A stretch of 64,000 bases of DNA from Cellulomonas sp. Leaf334 (GCF_001424195.1 NZ_LMOO01000006.1:36871-100870), one strand, 5' to 3'; positions 1-8,370 are shown, counted from the stretch's first letter. Made by a program: numbers and translations. Notes: generated from the sequence alone by a model not told the origin.

Positions 1-429
1 GAGCTTGACGCGGACGTCGTCGGAGGCCGAGCCGTAGCCGTAGCGCCCGTAGATCGCGTGCTCGGCGGCGAACAGCGCCGAGATCGGTTCGTCCCGGGCG
101 AGCGACCGGGCGAAGTGCGAGTCGATCATCGCCGTGAGCAGACCGCGGCGGCGCTGGTCAGGGCGGGTTCCCACCCAGGTGAGCCCGGAGCAGGCGACCG
201 TCCCGCCCGGGACGGGCATCGTGTGCGCGTACGAGGCGTGCACCGCCGCGAGCGCGCCGTCGGGATCCTCGACGGCCTGTGCCCGGTCCCACTCGAAGGT
301 GATCGGGACGAGGGCGTCGGTCTCGGCGTTGGTGTCGAAGGCGAAGGCCAGGTGGTCGACCGCGATGTACTCGTCCTTGCGGCTCTCGGGCACGTCGACG
401 AGGCGGTATCCGTCGGGAAGCAGGCTCAT
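1..429 (-). CDS. Eis-family GNAT N-acetyltransferase, 3' end outside window
   Basis: The N-terminal 143 codons of a GNAT acetyltransferase read leftward and leave the window without a stop. Seen: the start MSLLPDGYRLVDVP, then the acetyl-CoA-binding segment TWVGTRPDQRRRGLLTAM near residues 91-108, which matches the V/T-x-P-x-x-R-R-R-G-L-L signature of the Eis (enhanced intracellular survival) family, followed by ALFAAEHAIYGRYGYG. Known: Eis proteins transfer acetyl groups to amines such as aminoglycosides or lysines and have a second GNAT-like domain and an SCP2 domain, which would lie to the left. The gene diverges from the PP2C gene at 523. The substrate cannot be inferred. Confidence 0.85.
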   Translation of the reverse strand, partial: MSLLPDGYRLVDVPESRKDEYIAVDHLAFAFDTNAETDALVPITFEWDRAQAVEDPDGALAAVHASYAHTMPVPGGTVACSGLTWVGTRPDQRRRGLLTAMIDSHFARSLARDEPISALFAAEHAIYGRYGYGSASDDVRVKL

Positions 430-522
430 GCCGCCATCGTCCGGCATGGCATGCCCTGACGGCATCCTCATTGGGCGAACGGGCGGTATCTCGTGCCGGT
501 GACCTGCGGATACGCTCGCCGG

Positions 523-1614
523 ATGTGGGGAGCTCGATGGGTGCCGGCGCAGGGCCTGCTCACCCGCGCGACCATCCTCCTGCGCCGGTGGAGCAGCCGG
601 TCCCAGGTGACGCTCACCGCGATCCTCGTGCTCTGCGTGGGGCTCCTGACCTTCGGCATCACGCAGCAGCCCGAGTGGGTCCCGCCGTCGACCTTCCTGC
701 TCCTCGAGCTGGTCGCGGTGTTCCTGCTGCGGCTGCGCAACATCGTGGTGCTCGGCGTCGCGATCCTCGCCTGTGCGTGGTGGTTGTGGTGGTGGGGGGC
801 GCCGTCGATGATCCCCGGCATCCTCGTCGTGATCACCGTCTCCGTGGCCGCGACCGTCGCGTTCGCGCGCGAGCGCCAACGGCTCGGCCTGCAGGGGGCG
901 CCGGGCGACCTCATGCTGGTCGACCTGCGGGACCGGCTCGCCGCGCACGGACGAGTGCCCCCGCTGCCCGCCGGTTGGCGCGTCGACAGCGAGATCCGCT
1001 CGGCGCACGCCGACGGCTTCTCCGGGGACTTCATGGTGGCGGGCACCCGGTCCGACGAGCACGCCCTGGAGATCGTGCTCGTCGACGTGTCCGGCAAGGG
1101 TCTCGACGCCGGGGTGCGCTCGCTGCAGCTGTCCGGCGCGTTCGGAGGTCTGCTCGGGGCCATGCCCCGCGACGAGTTCCTCGGGGCCGCCAACGCGTAC
1201 CTGCTCGCGCAGGCGTGGGACGAAGGTTTCGCGACGGCGATCCACGTGGCTCTCGACCTGCGCACGGGCGACTTCTGGGTGTCGTCGGCCGGGCACCCGC
1301 CGGCTGTCCAGCTGCACGCGGGCTCCGGGCGTCTCGAGCTGCTCGACACGGTCGGCAGCCCCGCGCTCGGGGTGGTGGCGGACATCCGCTGCGAGTCACG
1401 CGCGGGCCGCATGGAGCGAGGTGACGTCCTGGTGCTCTACACGGACGGGCTGGTCGAGCTGCGCGGGGGAGACCTCGACCAGGGCATCGACCGGTTCATG
1501 GGGGTGGCGGACCGTGTCCTCGCACCCGGTCGCGGCTCGGCGGCGGCGGTCCTGGCGGGCGTGAAGGCGGGCGACGACGACGATCGCGCGGTCGTGCTCG
1601 TCCACCGCGACTGA
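523..1614 (+). CDS. Membrane PP2C/SpoIIE-type serine phosphatase
   Basis: A 363-residue protein with about four N-terminal membrane segments (about residues 30-46, 57-70, 73-92 and 96-114), then a SpoIIE/PP2C-type phosphatase domain. Acidic metal-binding motifs are visible (IVLVDVSGKG; SSAGHPPA; GDVLVLYTDGLVE). Known members dephosphorylate anti-sigma-factor antagonists or other Ser/Thr-phosphoproteins in stress signalling. There is no GAF/PAS or kinase domain, so the signal is probably sensed through the membrane part. Start choice: ATG 523 lies 6 nt after a TACGCT -10 hexamer (511-516), suggesting a leaderless mRNA; a GTG at 493 is the alternative. The gene converges with the acyltransferase gene, with 2 bp between stops. 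Confidence 0.85.
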   Translation: MWGARWVPAQGLLTRATILLRRWSSRSQVTLTAILVLCVGLLTFGITQQPEWVPPSTFLLLELVAVFLLRLRNIVVLGVAILACAWWLWWWGAPSMIPGILVVITVSVAATVAFARERQRLGLQGAPGDLMLVDLRDRLAAHGRVPPLPAGWRVDSEIRSAHADGFSGDFMVAGTRSDEHALEIVLVDVSGKGLDAGVRSLQLSGAFGGLLGAMPRDEFLGAANAYLLAQAWDEGFATAIHVALDLRTGDFWVSSAGHPPAVQLHAGSGRLELLDTVGSPALGVVADIRCESRAGRMERGDVLVLYTDGLVELRGGDLDQGIDRFMGVADRVLAPGRGSAAAVLAGVKAGDDDDRAVVLVHRD

Positions 1615-1616
1615 CG

Positions 1617-3530
1617 TCAGGGCTGGACCGACGCGACCAGCCAGTCGGCGTACCCCTCGCGACCGCCGCCGGCCTTCAGATGGATGTCGTCGGCGTAGAA
1701 CCACGGACGGTTGGCGGTGCCGAGCGTGTTCCAGTCGAGCAGGTGCGCGTGCGGGTACTCCGGGATGACGCGGGCGAGCAGCTCGTTGTTGTAGGTCGCC
1801 CACGTGCGTGGGACGTGGACGTTGACCAGGAACACGCGCCGGTCCCGGGTCAGCTCGAGCAGCTCCCGGAGGCTGGCCTCGTCGATCGGGCCGTTGGTCC
1901 CGCCGTGCACGATCACGGTGTGCCCGAGGGTGCCGGCCGCGACGCCGCCCCGGACGAGCTCCAGCATCGCGCCGAACTGGCGGGACTCGACGGCGTCCAC
2001 GACGACCCCGCGCGCGGCCAGGTCCGCGGCGGCACCGAGCATGACCGAGTCCCCGATGCTCGTGACGGCGCCGACCTCCTCGGGCGGTGGCGGCGGGGGC
2101 GTCTCGACCGGTGCCGGGGTGGGCGTCGGGGTGGGAGCCCGGGTGGGGGTGGGGGTGGGGGTCGTGGTCGCCCGCTGCGTGGTCATCGCGGGCACCGGGT
2201 CCGGCTGCCAGGTCGTGGTCTCTGCTCCCACCTTGGGCACCTGGGCGAGGGCTGCGGTCGCGACGCCTCCGACGACCGCGAGGCCGACCGCCGCCGCGAC
2301 GACCCGCAGCAGGGTGCGGGCGCGGTCCTCGTGCGGTCGGCGCACGCGTGCGACCGCGCGGCCCACCGCTCCCCGGCGCACGGGGAGCTCGACGAACCGG
2401 TAGGAGAGCTCGGCGAGGCCCAGCACGGCTGCCAGGCGCAGGATCGCTGCCAGCCAGGGGGACAGGTCCACGTCCACACCGGGGCGGCTGAGCATGAAGA
2501 CGGGCCAGTGCCACAGATAGATCCCGTAGGACCGTTGACCGAGCCACCGCCACGGCTGCCGGCCGAGCGCGCGGCCGAGCAGCCCGGCGGGGTCCGCGAC
2601 CGCCCCGACGAGCACCGCCGCGAGCAGCGAGAACGCCAGGAAGCCCCCGCGGTAGAGCGCGTCGCTGAACTCGTCCACCCACACGAACGCCGCGACGACC
2701 CCGAGCAGGGCGAGGACTCCCAGCACGTCCGTGACGCCCGCCTCGAAGCGGCGGACCGCTCGTCCGCGCTCGCGCAGCCACGAGCCGGCCCGGTCCCACG
2801 TGCGCCACGGCGTCCAGGCCGCGGCCATCGCCGCGCCGACGAGCAGTCCCATCGAGTGGGTGTCGGTGCCGAAGTACACCCGGCTCGGGTCGTTCGGTAC
2901 GGGGGAGGAGGAACGGATGGCCAGCACCGCCATCGCCACCGTGGACAGCAGCGCGAGGATCCCGGCGACCTGGCCGACCCGCGCCCGCCCTGCCCGCAGC
3001 GCCAGGACGACGACCAGCGGGAACACCAGGTAGAACTGCTCCTCGATGGCCAGCGACCACAGGTGCTGGAGCAGCGGTGGGCGGCTGACCATCTCGAAGT
3101 AGGAGCGGTCGGCGAAGACCTGCCACCAGTTCGACACGTACGCCACGGCGGCGGCGATGTCCCCGCGCAGCTCGGCGGCCTCGCTCGGCATCGCGACGGC
3201 GACGCCGGCCATCGCGACCAGCAGCAGCGCGAGCGCGGGCAGCAGGCGGCGGGCGCGCCGGGCGTAGAAGCGGCGGAACGAGAAGGAGCCCGTGCGTTCG
3301 ACCTCGTCGAGCACGAGCGTGGTGATCAGGTAGCCGGACAGGACGAAGAAGACGTCGACACCCAGGAACCCGCCGCGCATCCACGGAGCGCCCAGGTGGT
3401 AGACCACGACCCCGGCGACGGCGACCGCGCGGATCCCGTCGAGCCCGCCCAGGTAGGGCATGCGGGCCGGGGGTGCCGGTCGGGGCGACCGCTGCTCCGC
3501 GAGCGCGGGGCGCTGGGCGGTGACGGTCAT
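1617..3530 (-). CDS. Acyltransferase-3 / SGNH fusion membrane protein (OafA/OafB-like)
   Basis: A 637-residue O-acyltransferase with the acyltransferase-3 fold (multiple membrane helices over roughly residues 25-400; LDGIRAVAV and GVDVFFVLSGYLIT motifs, the usual active-site region) linked to a C-terminal SGNH domain (SIGDSVMLGAAADL). The two parts are joined by an arginine-rich stretch, one membrane helix and a Thr/Pro-repeat spacer. Known relatives acetylate cell-wall or lipo-oligosaccharide sugars: the membrane part passes acyl groups outward and the SGNH part completes transfer. The SGNH Asp/His block is replaced by DDIHLK near the C-terminus. ATG 3530 is chosen over 3557 because GGGAG lies just upstream. 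The acceptor polymer is unknown. Confidence 0.88.
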   Translation of the reverse strand: MTVTAQRPALAEQRSPRPAPPARMPYLGGLDGIRAVAVAGVVVYHLGAPWMRGGFLGVDVFFVLSGYLITTLVLDEVERTGSFSFRRFYARRARRLLPALALLLVAMAGVAVAMPSEAAELRGDIAAAVAYVSNWWQVFADRSYFEMVSRPPLLQHLWSLAIEEQFYLVFPLVVVLALRAGRARVGQVAGILALLSTVAMAVLAIRSSSPVPNDPSRVYFGTDTHSMGLLVGAAMAAAWTPWRTWDRAGSWLRERGRAVRRFEAGVTDVLGVLALLGVVAAFVWVDEFSDALYRGGFLAFSLLAAVLVGAVADPAGLLGRALGRQPWRWLGQRSYGIYLWHWPVFMLSRPGVDVDLSPWLAAILRLAAVLGLAELSYRFVELPVRRGAVGRAVARVRRPHEDRARTLLRVVAAAVGLAVVGGVATAALAQVPKVGAETTTWQPDPVPAMTTQRATTTPTPTPTRAPTPTPTPAPVETPPPPPPEEVGAVTSIGDSVMLGAAADLAARGVVVDAVESRQFGAMLELVRGGVAAGTLGHTVIVHGGTNGPIDEASLRELLELTRDRRVFLVNVHVPRTWATYNNELLARVIPEYPHAHLLDWNTLGTANRPWFYADDIHLKAGGGREGYADWLVASVQP

Positions 3531-3633
3531 GGATCTCCCGGGTCGGTGCACGTGCACGGGTGCCGGTGAGGGCTCCCGTGCGGCCAGGGTAGGTCGGGTC
3601 GACGGGCGATCCGGCGGGAGACACGCGGGACGT

Positions 3634-3966
3634 TCAGTCCTCGTCGGGGAACCAGATGGCGCGGCGCAGCGCCACTCGCGTCCCGTCGGCGGACAGCGGG
3701 GTGCCCTCGTCGGCGAGGAGGGCCAGCGCGCGCGTGGTGTGCCGGGCGGGCGGCCGGCCCGCGGCGTTGACGACGCGCCACCAGGGCACCCCCGAGCCGG
3801 CGTGGCTCATGACCTGCCCGACCTGCCGTGGGCCGCCGCGCCGGGCGCCGTCGCGCGCCTCGAGCAGGTCCCCGACGACGTCCGCGACGGTCCCGTAGGT
3901 CATCGCACGGCCGGCGGGGATGGCGGCGACCAGATCGAGCACGGCCTCCGCGTAGTCGTCGTCCAT
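3634..3966 (-). CDS. Alkyltransferase-like protein (ATL, MGMT-related)
   Basis: A 110-residue small MGMT-type DNA-binding domain. The region that in MGMT carries the acceptor cysteine (PCHR) reads PWWRVVNAAG, so tryptophan replaces Cys. This is the hallmark of ATL proteins, which bind O6-alkylguanine, flip it and recruit nucleotide excision repair rather than repairing it directly. AIPAGRAMTYGTVA and GGPRQVGQVM match the helix-turn-helix part. The gene starts 8 bp after the LLM oxidoreductase stop on the same strand, so the two are probably co-transcribed. The C-terminus RRAIWFPDED is typical of ATLs. Confidence 0.85.
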   Translation of the reverse strand: MDDDYAEAVLDLVAAIPAGRAMTYGTVADVVGDLLEARDGARRGGPRQVGQVMSHAGSGVPWWRVVNAAGRPPARHTTRALALLADEGTPLSADGTRVALRRAIWFPDED

Positions 3967-3974
3967 GCCGCGGG

Positions 3975-5018
3975 TCAGGCCGGTGCGCGCAGGGCGTCCG
4001 CGATCGCCGGGAGCGTCCGCGGGTCGGCCTGGACCAGCATCGTCGTGACCGCGGTGCCCTCCCACGCCGGCAGCTGGGCCCGGATGTCCTCGACGGTGCC
4101 GACCAGAGCGATGTCCTGCACGAGCTCCAGCGGGACGGCCGCCGTGGCCCGGGCCCGGTCGCCGGCGAGGTAGTGCGCCTGGATCTCGTCGCACGCCTCG
4201 GCGTACCCGAGCCGGTCGAGCACGTCGCGGTGGAAGTTGGCGCCCTTGGCACCCATGCCGCCGGCGTAGAGCGCGATGAACGGGCGGACGCTGTCGGCGG
4301 CGGACTCGACGTCGGCACCGAGCACGACGGGGACGGTGGCGACGACCTCGAAGTCCTCGATGGGGCTGAGCCCGGGTGCGCGCTTCGCGAAGCCTTCCGC
4401 GAGGAGCGTCCGGTATTCGCCGTCCATGCGCGGCGAGTAGAACAGCGGCAGCCAGCCGTCGCCGATCTCCGCCGACATCGCGATGTTGCGCGGCCCTTCG
4501 GCGGCGAGGTGGATCGGCAGGTCCGACCGCAGCGGGTGCACGGTCGAACGCAGCGCCTTGCCCAGGCCCGAGCCCTGGTCGGCGGGCAGGGGTAGCCGGT
4601 AGAACTGGCCGTCGAACGTGACCGGGGCCTCGCGGGCGAGCACCTGGCGGACGATCGACACGTACTCGCGGGTGCGGGCGAGCGGCTTGGGGTAGGGCTG
4701 GCCGTACCAGCCTTCGACGACCTGGGGGCCGGAAGCGCCGAGCCCCAGGACGAATCGGCCTCCGGAGAGGTGGTCGAGCGTGAGGGCCGCCATGGCGGCG
4801 GCCGTCGGTGTCCGCGCGGAGATCTGCGCGATCGCCGTGCCCAGCCGGATGCGCGAGGTGCGCGCACCCCACCAGGCGAGCGGCGTCAGGGCGTCGGAGC
4901 CGTACGCCTCGGCCGTCCACACCGAGTCGAAGCCGAGCTGTTCGGCGCCGAGGACCGCCTCCTGCGCACCGGGCGGGGGACCCGCCGACCAGTAGCCCGT
5001 GTGGTAGCCCAGCCGCAT
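3975..5018 (-). CDS. LLM-class F420-dependent oxidoreductase
   Basis: A 347-residue TIM-barrel protein of the luciferase-like monooxygenase family. Seen: the MRLGYHTGYW start, the TSRIRLGTAI strand, DHLSGGRFVLGLGASGPQ (the conserved flavin/F420-binding turn), HLAAEGPRNIAMSAEIGDGWLP and a C-terminal Thr-Met-rich strand. Known actinobacterial members mostly use coenzyme F420 to reduce or oxidise small substrates. An AGGAGG-type ribosome site lies immediately upstream. The short gap to the ATL gene suggests an operon, but no shared pathway is obvious. The substrate is unknown. Confidence 0.87.
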   Translation of the reverse strand: MRLGYHTGYWSAGPPPGAQEAVLGAEQLGFDSVWTAEAYGSDALTPLAWWGARTSRIRLGTAIAQISARTPTAAAMAALTLDHLSGGRFVLGLGASGPQVVEGWYGQPYPKPLARTREYVSIVRQVLAREAPVTFDGQFYRLPLPADQGSGLGKALRSTVHPLRSDLPIHLAAEGPRNIAMSAEIGDGWLPLFYSPRMDGEYRTLLAEGFAKRAPGLSPIEDFEVVATVPVVLGADVESAADSVRPFIALYAGGMGAKGANFHRDVLDRLGYAEACDEIQAHYLAGDRARATAAVPLELVQDIALVGTVEDIRAQLPAWEGTAVTTMLVQADPRTLPAIADALRAPA

Positions 5019-5093
5019 CGCACAACCTCCTGGTCCGGCGTCGTCGTCGACGCCCGCGCCAGGCTACCTGCTACCCCGGGTATCGCGTGTCGC

Positions 5094-6077
5094 TCAGCCG
5101 ATGCGTGTGCGAGCGGCGAGCGTGTTGAGCAGCGCGGCGCCGGTGGCGGCGTCGTCCACCGTCACCACGAACGACCGACCGCCCGACCGCTCGACCTGCA
5201 GCGCCTCGCCGGTGCGCAGGACCACGCCGACCCGGCCGCCGCGCCCGACGCGGTAGCCCCAACCGCCGAACTCGGTCAGCGGCGAGACCGCGACCACGTG
5301 CGCCTGCTGCACCTCGTCGAGAGGCACGACGAAGCGCGGCCGACCGAGGGCGGACCGCACGGTGAGCCCGCGCCGGTCGACCGTCACGGTGAACCACGTG
5401 CTCGACAGCACGATCGCCGCGACGACGACCGCGGGCAGGAGCAGGAAGGGCAGCGTGAGCAGCAGCGCGAGCGCCACCTGCAGCACCACGACGGCTCCGC
5501 CGACCACGAGGGCGGTGCGGCTCTCCGCGTGGGTGACCCAGGTGGCGGCCTCGCCGGGACCGAGATCCAGCAGCGCGGCCGTGGCCGGCACGGGGTCCGT
5601 CGCGGGCTGGTGCGCGTCGGGCGGGACCGCCCAGGCTCCCAGGGCGGCGGCGGCGATGCCGATCGCGAACGCCAGCGCGAGCACGAGGCCCACCCCGCCC
5701 ATGTCGGCCGCGTCGGTCAGGCCCCGCTGGAGCTCGAGGGTCCCGACGACGACCGCGCTGACGAACGCCGTCAGGCCCAGCGCGCTGCCCGCGGCGACGC
5801 GGCGGACCTGTGCCGTGCGGCCCCAGAAGAACGCGAGCGCCCAGGCGGAGACCGCCACGACCGCACCGATCGCGAACGCCGGCCACACCGCCCCGGCGAG
5901 CGAGGAGAAGCCGTCGGGTCCGTCCGCGCTGAAGTGCACCGCGACCGGGTCCGGCAGCTCGGCCTCCCACGCGCGGGCCACGACCAGCGGGACGGCGGCG
6001 AGCGCGAGCGGGACGACGAGCGTGAGGACGGTGCTGACGGACCGGTAGGGGGCGGGCGGCGGGACGGGCGGCGTCAT
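5094..6077 (-). CDS. DUF1648-type integral membrane protein
   Basis: A 327-residue membrane protein. An N-terminal helix is followed by the ARAWEAELPDPVAVHFSADGPDG segment typical of DUF1648, then several hydrophobic helices and a C-terminal soluble part with PH-like strands (TVTVDRRGLTVRSALGRPRFVVPLDEV). Its ATG overlaps the stop of the upstream GntR gene (TCAT on this strand), so the two are translationally coupled. In many Gram-positive genomes DUF1648 proteins sit beside YtrA-type regulators, suggesting an envelope-stress or antimicrobial-response role. No enzymatic residues are apparent. Confidence 0.8.
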   Translation of the reverse strand: MTPPVPPPAPYRSVSTVLTLVVPLALAAVPLVVARAWEAELPDPVAVHFSADGPDGFSSLAGAVWPAFAIGAVVAVSAWALAFFWGRTAQVRRVAAGSALGLTAFVSAVVVGTLELQRGLTDAADMGGVGLVLALAFAIGIAAAALGAWAVPPDAHQPATDPVPATAALLDLGPGEAATWVTHAESRTALVVGGAVVVLQVALALLLTLPFLLLPAVVVAAIVLSSTWFTVTVDRRGLTVRSALGRPRFVVPLDEVQQAHVVAVSPLTEFGGWGYRVGRGGRVGVVLRTGEALQVERSGGRSFVVTVDDAATGAALLNTLAARTRIG

Positions 6078-6424
6078 CGGAGGGCCTCCTTGACCAGGGC
6101 GGTGGTGGTCTGCGGCGCGATGCCGAGCGAGCGCGCGACGCGCACCAGCGTCTCGACGGCCGCGTGCAGCTCGGAGTTGTCCTGCGCCGGTGCGGTGACG
6201 ACGGCTCCGCGACCTCGGCGGAGCTCGATCACGCCCTCGTCGCGCAGCTCCTGGTAGGCGCGCAGGACGGTGTGCAGATTGATGTCGAGGGAGGAGGCGA
6301 GCTCCCGGGCGCCGGGAAGCCGCTCGCCGTCGGTCAGCTCGCCGCGCGCGACGGCGGCACGCACCTGCCCGGCCAGCTGCGTGAACAGCGGGTCGGTGGA
6401 CGCGGGGTCGACGCGGAAGAGCAC
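6074..6424 (-). CDS. GntR-family (YtrA subfamily) transcriptional regulator
   Basis: A 116-residue protein with a winged helix-turn-helix (FTQLAGQVRAAVARGELTDGERLPGARELASSLDINLHTVLRAYQEL) followed by only about 45 residues of dimerisation helix, the compact architecture of YtrA-type GntR repressors. The GTG start is 6 nt from a -10 hexamer TAGAGT, so the mRNA looks leaderless. A perfect 9-bp inverted repeat lies inside its promoter, predicting autorepression of the gntR-DUF1648 operon. Members commonly respond to cell-wall-active compounds. The ligand is unknown. Confidence 0.87.
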   Translation of the reverse strand: MLFRVDPASTDPLFTQLAGQVRAAVARGELTDGERLPGARELASSLDINLHTVLRAYQELRDEGVIELRRGRGAVVTAPAQDNSELHAAVETLVRVARSLGIAPQTTTALVKEALR

Positions 6425-6430
6425 AGCGGC

Positions 6431-6460
6431 ACTCTAGTTGTTTGACGACAACTAGAACAA
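6431..6460 (-). promoter_or_regulatory. Promoter with GntR-type operator for the gntR-DUF1648 operon
   Basis: On the minus strand, -35 TTGTTC (6460-6455), an 18-nt spacer and -10 TAGAGT (6436-6431) are followed 6 nt later by the GTG start. The spacer contains TCTAGTTGT and ACAACTAGA (6433-6441 and 6448-6456), a perfect 9-bp inverted repeat with a 6-nt gap that overlaps the -10. A dimer bound there would block RNA polymerase. The assignment to the adjacent GntR protein is inferred from position. Confidence 0.7.
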
Positions 6461-6470
6461 CTGCGGGTGC

Positions 6471-7055
6471 TCAGATGTAGATCGCCGGGTCGTCGATCTC
6501 GATGTCGAACGGTGCCGCGGCCGAGCGCAGCCGGATCGTCGCGGGAACCCCGACGGCGATCGCCCCGGGCGGCACGTCGTGGATGACGACCGCGTTGGCA
6601 CCGATCTGCGCGCCCTCCCCGACCCACACGGGGCCGAGGATCTTCGCACCCGCGCCGACGACCACGTTGTCGCCGAGCGTCGGGTGCCGCTTGCCGTGCC
6701 GCATCGACTTCCCGCCGAGCGTCGAGCCGTGGAACAGGACCACGTCGTCGCCGACCTCGGCGGTCTCACCGACGACGACGCCCATGCCGTGGTCGATGAA
6801 CAGCCGGCGCCCCAGCCGGGCGCCGGGGTGGATCTCGATGCCGGTGACTGCCCGCGCGAGCTGGGAGATCAGCCGCGCGGGCAGCCGCAGGCCGGGCTGG
6901 TGCCACATCCGGTGCGCCAGCCGGTACACCCACACCGCGTGCACCCCCGGGTACCCGAGGGCGACCTCGGCGAGCGACCGGGCCGCGGGGTCGCGGTGCC
7001 GGGCGGCCTCGAGGTCTTCCCTGAGGGTCGCGAAGAAGTGCAGGTGGTCGGACAC
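6471..7055 (-). CDS. cysE: Serine O-acetyltransferase
   Basis: A 194-residue hexapeptide-repeat (left-handed beta-helix) acetyltransferase that makes O-acetylserine from serine and acetyl-CoA, the first committed step of cysteine synthesis. Seen: the N-terminal helical part ([23 protein letters not shown]), then [21 protein letters not shown] and [23 protein letters not shown], the conserved catalytic and CoA region. It is the short CysE/EpsC form without the long N-terminal domain. GTG 7055 is preceded by a GAAGG ribosome site. The gene lies 49 bp behind cysK, so the two form an operon supplying both cysteine-pathway steps. Confidence 0.93.
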   Translation of the reverse strand: MSDHLHFFATLREDLEAARHRDPAARSLAEVALGYPGVHAVWVYRLAHRMWHQPGLRLPARLISQLARAVTGIEIHPGARLGRRLFIDHGMGVVVGETAEVGDDVVLFHGSTLGGKSMRHGKRHPTLGDNVVVGAGAKILGPVWVGEGAQIGANAVVIHDVPPGAIAVGVPATIRLRSAAAPFDIEIDDPAIYI

Positions 7056-7104
7056 GGTGCCTTCGTCCTGTCGGTGGGGTGGGGTCGTGCGCTCCTGCGG
7101 GGTG

Positions 7105-8040
7105 TCAGTCGACGAGGTCCGCGTACAGCACGGTCGACAGGTAGCGCTCACCGAACGACGGGACGATGGCGACGATGAGCTTGCCGGCGTTCTCGGGGCG
7201 CTGGGCCAGCTGCGTCGCGGCGTGCAGGGCGGCGCCGGACGAGATGCCGACCAGCAGGCCCTCCTCGGCGGCGGCGCGACGGGCGACCTTCACGGCCGTC
7301 TCCGCGTCGACGTCGATGATCTCGTCGTAGACCGTCGTGTCGAGGATCTCCGGCACGAAGTTGGCGCCGATGCCCTGGATCTTGTGCGGGCCGGGAGCGC
7401 CACCGTTGAGGATCGGCGACTCGGCCGGCTCCACGCCGACGATCTTCACGCCGGGCTTGCGGGCCTTGAGCACCTGGCCGACGCCGGTGATGGTGCCGCC
7501 GGTGCCGATGCCCGCGACGAGGATGTCGATCTCGCCGTCGGTGTCCGCCCAGATCTCCTCGGCGGTCGTCGTACGGTGGATCTCCGGGTTGGCCTCGTTG
7601 GCGAACTGGCGGGCCAGGATGGCGCCCGGACGCTCGGCGACGACCTCGTCGGCACGGTTGACCGCACCGCGCATGCCCTCGGAGCCCGGCGTGAGGATGA
7701 GCTCGGCGCCGAACGCGCGGAGCAGGAGCTTGCGCTCCTTGGACATGGTCTCCGGCATCGTCAGGACGACGTTGTAGCCGCGGGCCGCACCCACGAACGC
7801 GAGTGCGATGCCGGTGTTGCCGGACGTCGCCTCGACGATCGTGCCGCCGGGCTTGAGCTCGCCGGACGCCTCCGCCGCGTTGATGATCGCGACACCGATG
7901 CGGTCCTTGACCGAGTTCGCCGGGTTGTAGAACTCCAGCTTCGCGACGACGGTCGCGGGGGCGCCGTCGGTGATCTTGTTGATGCGGACGAGCGGGGTGT
8001 TGCCGATGAGCGCGGTGGCGTCGTCGTAGATGCGTGCCAT
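7105..8040 (-). CDS. cysK: Cysteine synthase A (O-acetylserine sulfhydrylase)
   Basis: A 311-residue PLP enzyme that converts O-acetylserine and sulfide to cysteine. Motifs: the PLP-lysine region [11 protein letters not shown] near residue 44, the substrate loop [10 protein letters not shown], the phosphate-binding [10 protein letters not shown], and GISSGAA near the C-terminus. The length fits CysK rather than the longer CysM or cystathionine beta-synthase. The start follows a GAGGAA ribosome site. The 180-nt leader holds a cysteine-rich upstream ORF and hairpins, pointing to cysteine-responsive attenuation of cysK-cysE. Confidence 0.95.
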   Translation of the reverse strand: MARIYDDATALIGNTPLVRINKITDGAPATVVAKLEFYNPANSVKDRIGVAIINAAEASGELKPGGTIVEATSGNTGIALAFVGAARGYNVVLTMPETMSKERKLLLRAFGAELILTPGSEGMRGAVNRADEVVAERPGAILARQFANEANPEIHRTTTAEEIWADTDGEIDILVAGIGTGGTITGVGQVLKARKPGVKIVGVEPAESPILNGGAPGPHKIQGIGANFVPEILDTTVYDEIIDVDAETAVKVARRAAAEEGLLVGISSGAALHAATQLAQRPENAGKLIVAIVPSFGERYLSTVLYADLVD

Positions 8041-8058
8041 GGTTCCTCTTCGGTCGAG

Positions 8059-8195
8059 CTGCCGGCCGGCCGGCAGCGGGTGGGGGACTAGCGAAGGCAG
8101 GGGTCCGACGGGTGCGCCGGGCGGGGGACGGTCCGGTGGGGGGCTGCCCGTCCGAGGGGCGAGCGCTGGCGCAGGAGAGGCCCCTGGTTCAGGGG
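8059..8195 (-). promoter_or_regulatory. Hairpin-bearing leader between the Cys-rich uORF and cysK
   Basis: Two inverted repeats lie between the uORF stop and the cysK start: CCCCTG/CAGGGG (8181-8186 and 8190-8195, 3-nt loop), and the perfect 18-bp palindrome CTGCCGGCCGGCCGGCAG (8059-8076), which ends about 10 nt before the cysK ribosome site. Neither is followed by a U-run. They could control ribosome access or Rho-dependent termination depending on ribosome movement on the uORF. This is inference from position. Confidence 0.5.
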
Positions 8196-8222
8196 TTCTC
8201 GCGCGAAGGAGCAGCCAGCGCT

Positions 8223-8297
8223 CTACAGACAGCGACAACAGCGCGGCGCCACGCAGGCGCGGCGCAGGACGGCGGGAGCGGCAGGCTGCACGCGCAT
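8223..8297 (-). CDS. Cysteine-rich leader peptide upstream of cysK
   Basis: A 24-codon ORF beginning [11 protein letters not shown] and ending [10 protein letters not shown], with cysteines at positions 15, 20, 21 and 23 immediately before the stop. It has its own ribosome site (GGAGG, 8 nt before ATG) and lies in the same orientation as cysK-cysE, 182 nt upstream. Known precedent: in mycobacteria, polycysteine short ORFs act as cysteine-responsive attenuators of downstream cysteine or sulfur genes. Ribosome stalling on clustered Cys codons when charged tRNA-Cys is scarce would alter the downstream fold. The peptide itself probably has no function. Confidence 0.75.
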   Translation of the reverse strand: MRVQPAAPAVLRRACVAPRCCRCL

Positions 8298-8322
8298 CGC
8301 TTCGTCCTCCGGGACCTTGTCG

Positions 8323-8370
8323 GTCAGAGCAGGTCTGACGTCGTGCGGGACACGACCGGCCACGACGCTA
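8323..8370 (-). promoter_or_regulatory. Probable promoter and 5' hairpin of the cysK leader
   Basis: A TAGCGT -10-like hexamer (8370-8365, minus strand) precedes the leader by about 70 nt. The -35 is weak (TTTGCG-like, about 17 nt further upstream). Between it and the leader-peptide ribosome site lies a 6-bp inverted repeat GTCAGA/TCTGAC (8323-8328 and 8334-8339). The transcription start is not otherwise marked. Confidence 0.4.

Noticed and set aside
2085..2165. A GGGTGG-rich tandem-looking repeat suggesting a minisatellite.
   Set aside because: It encodes the Thr/Pro-repeat spacer between membrane and SGNH domains of the acyltransferase, so it is explained as coding sequence.
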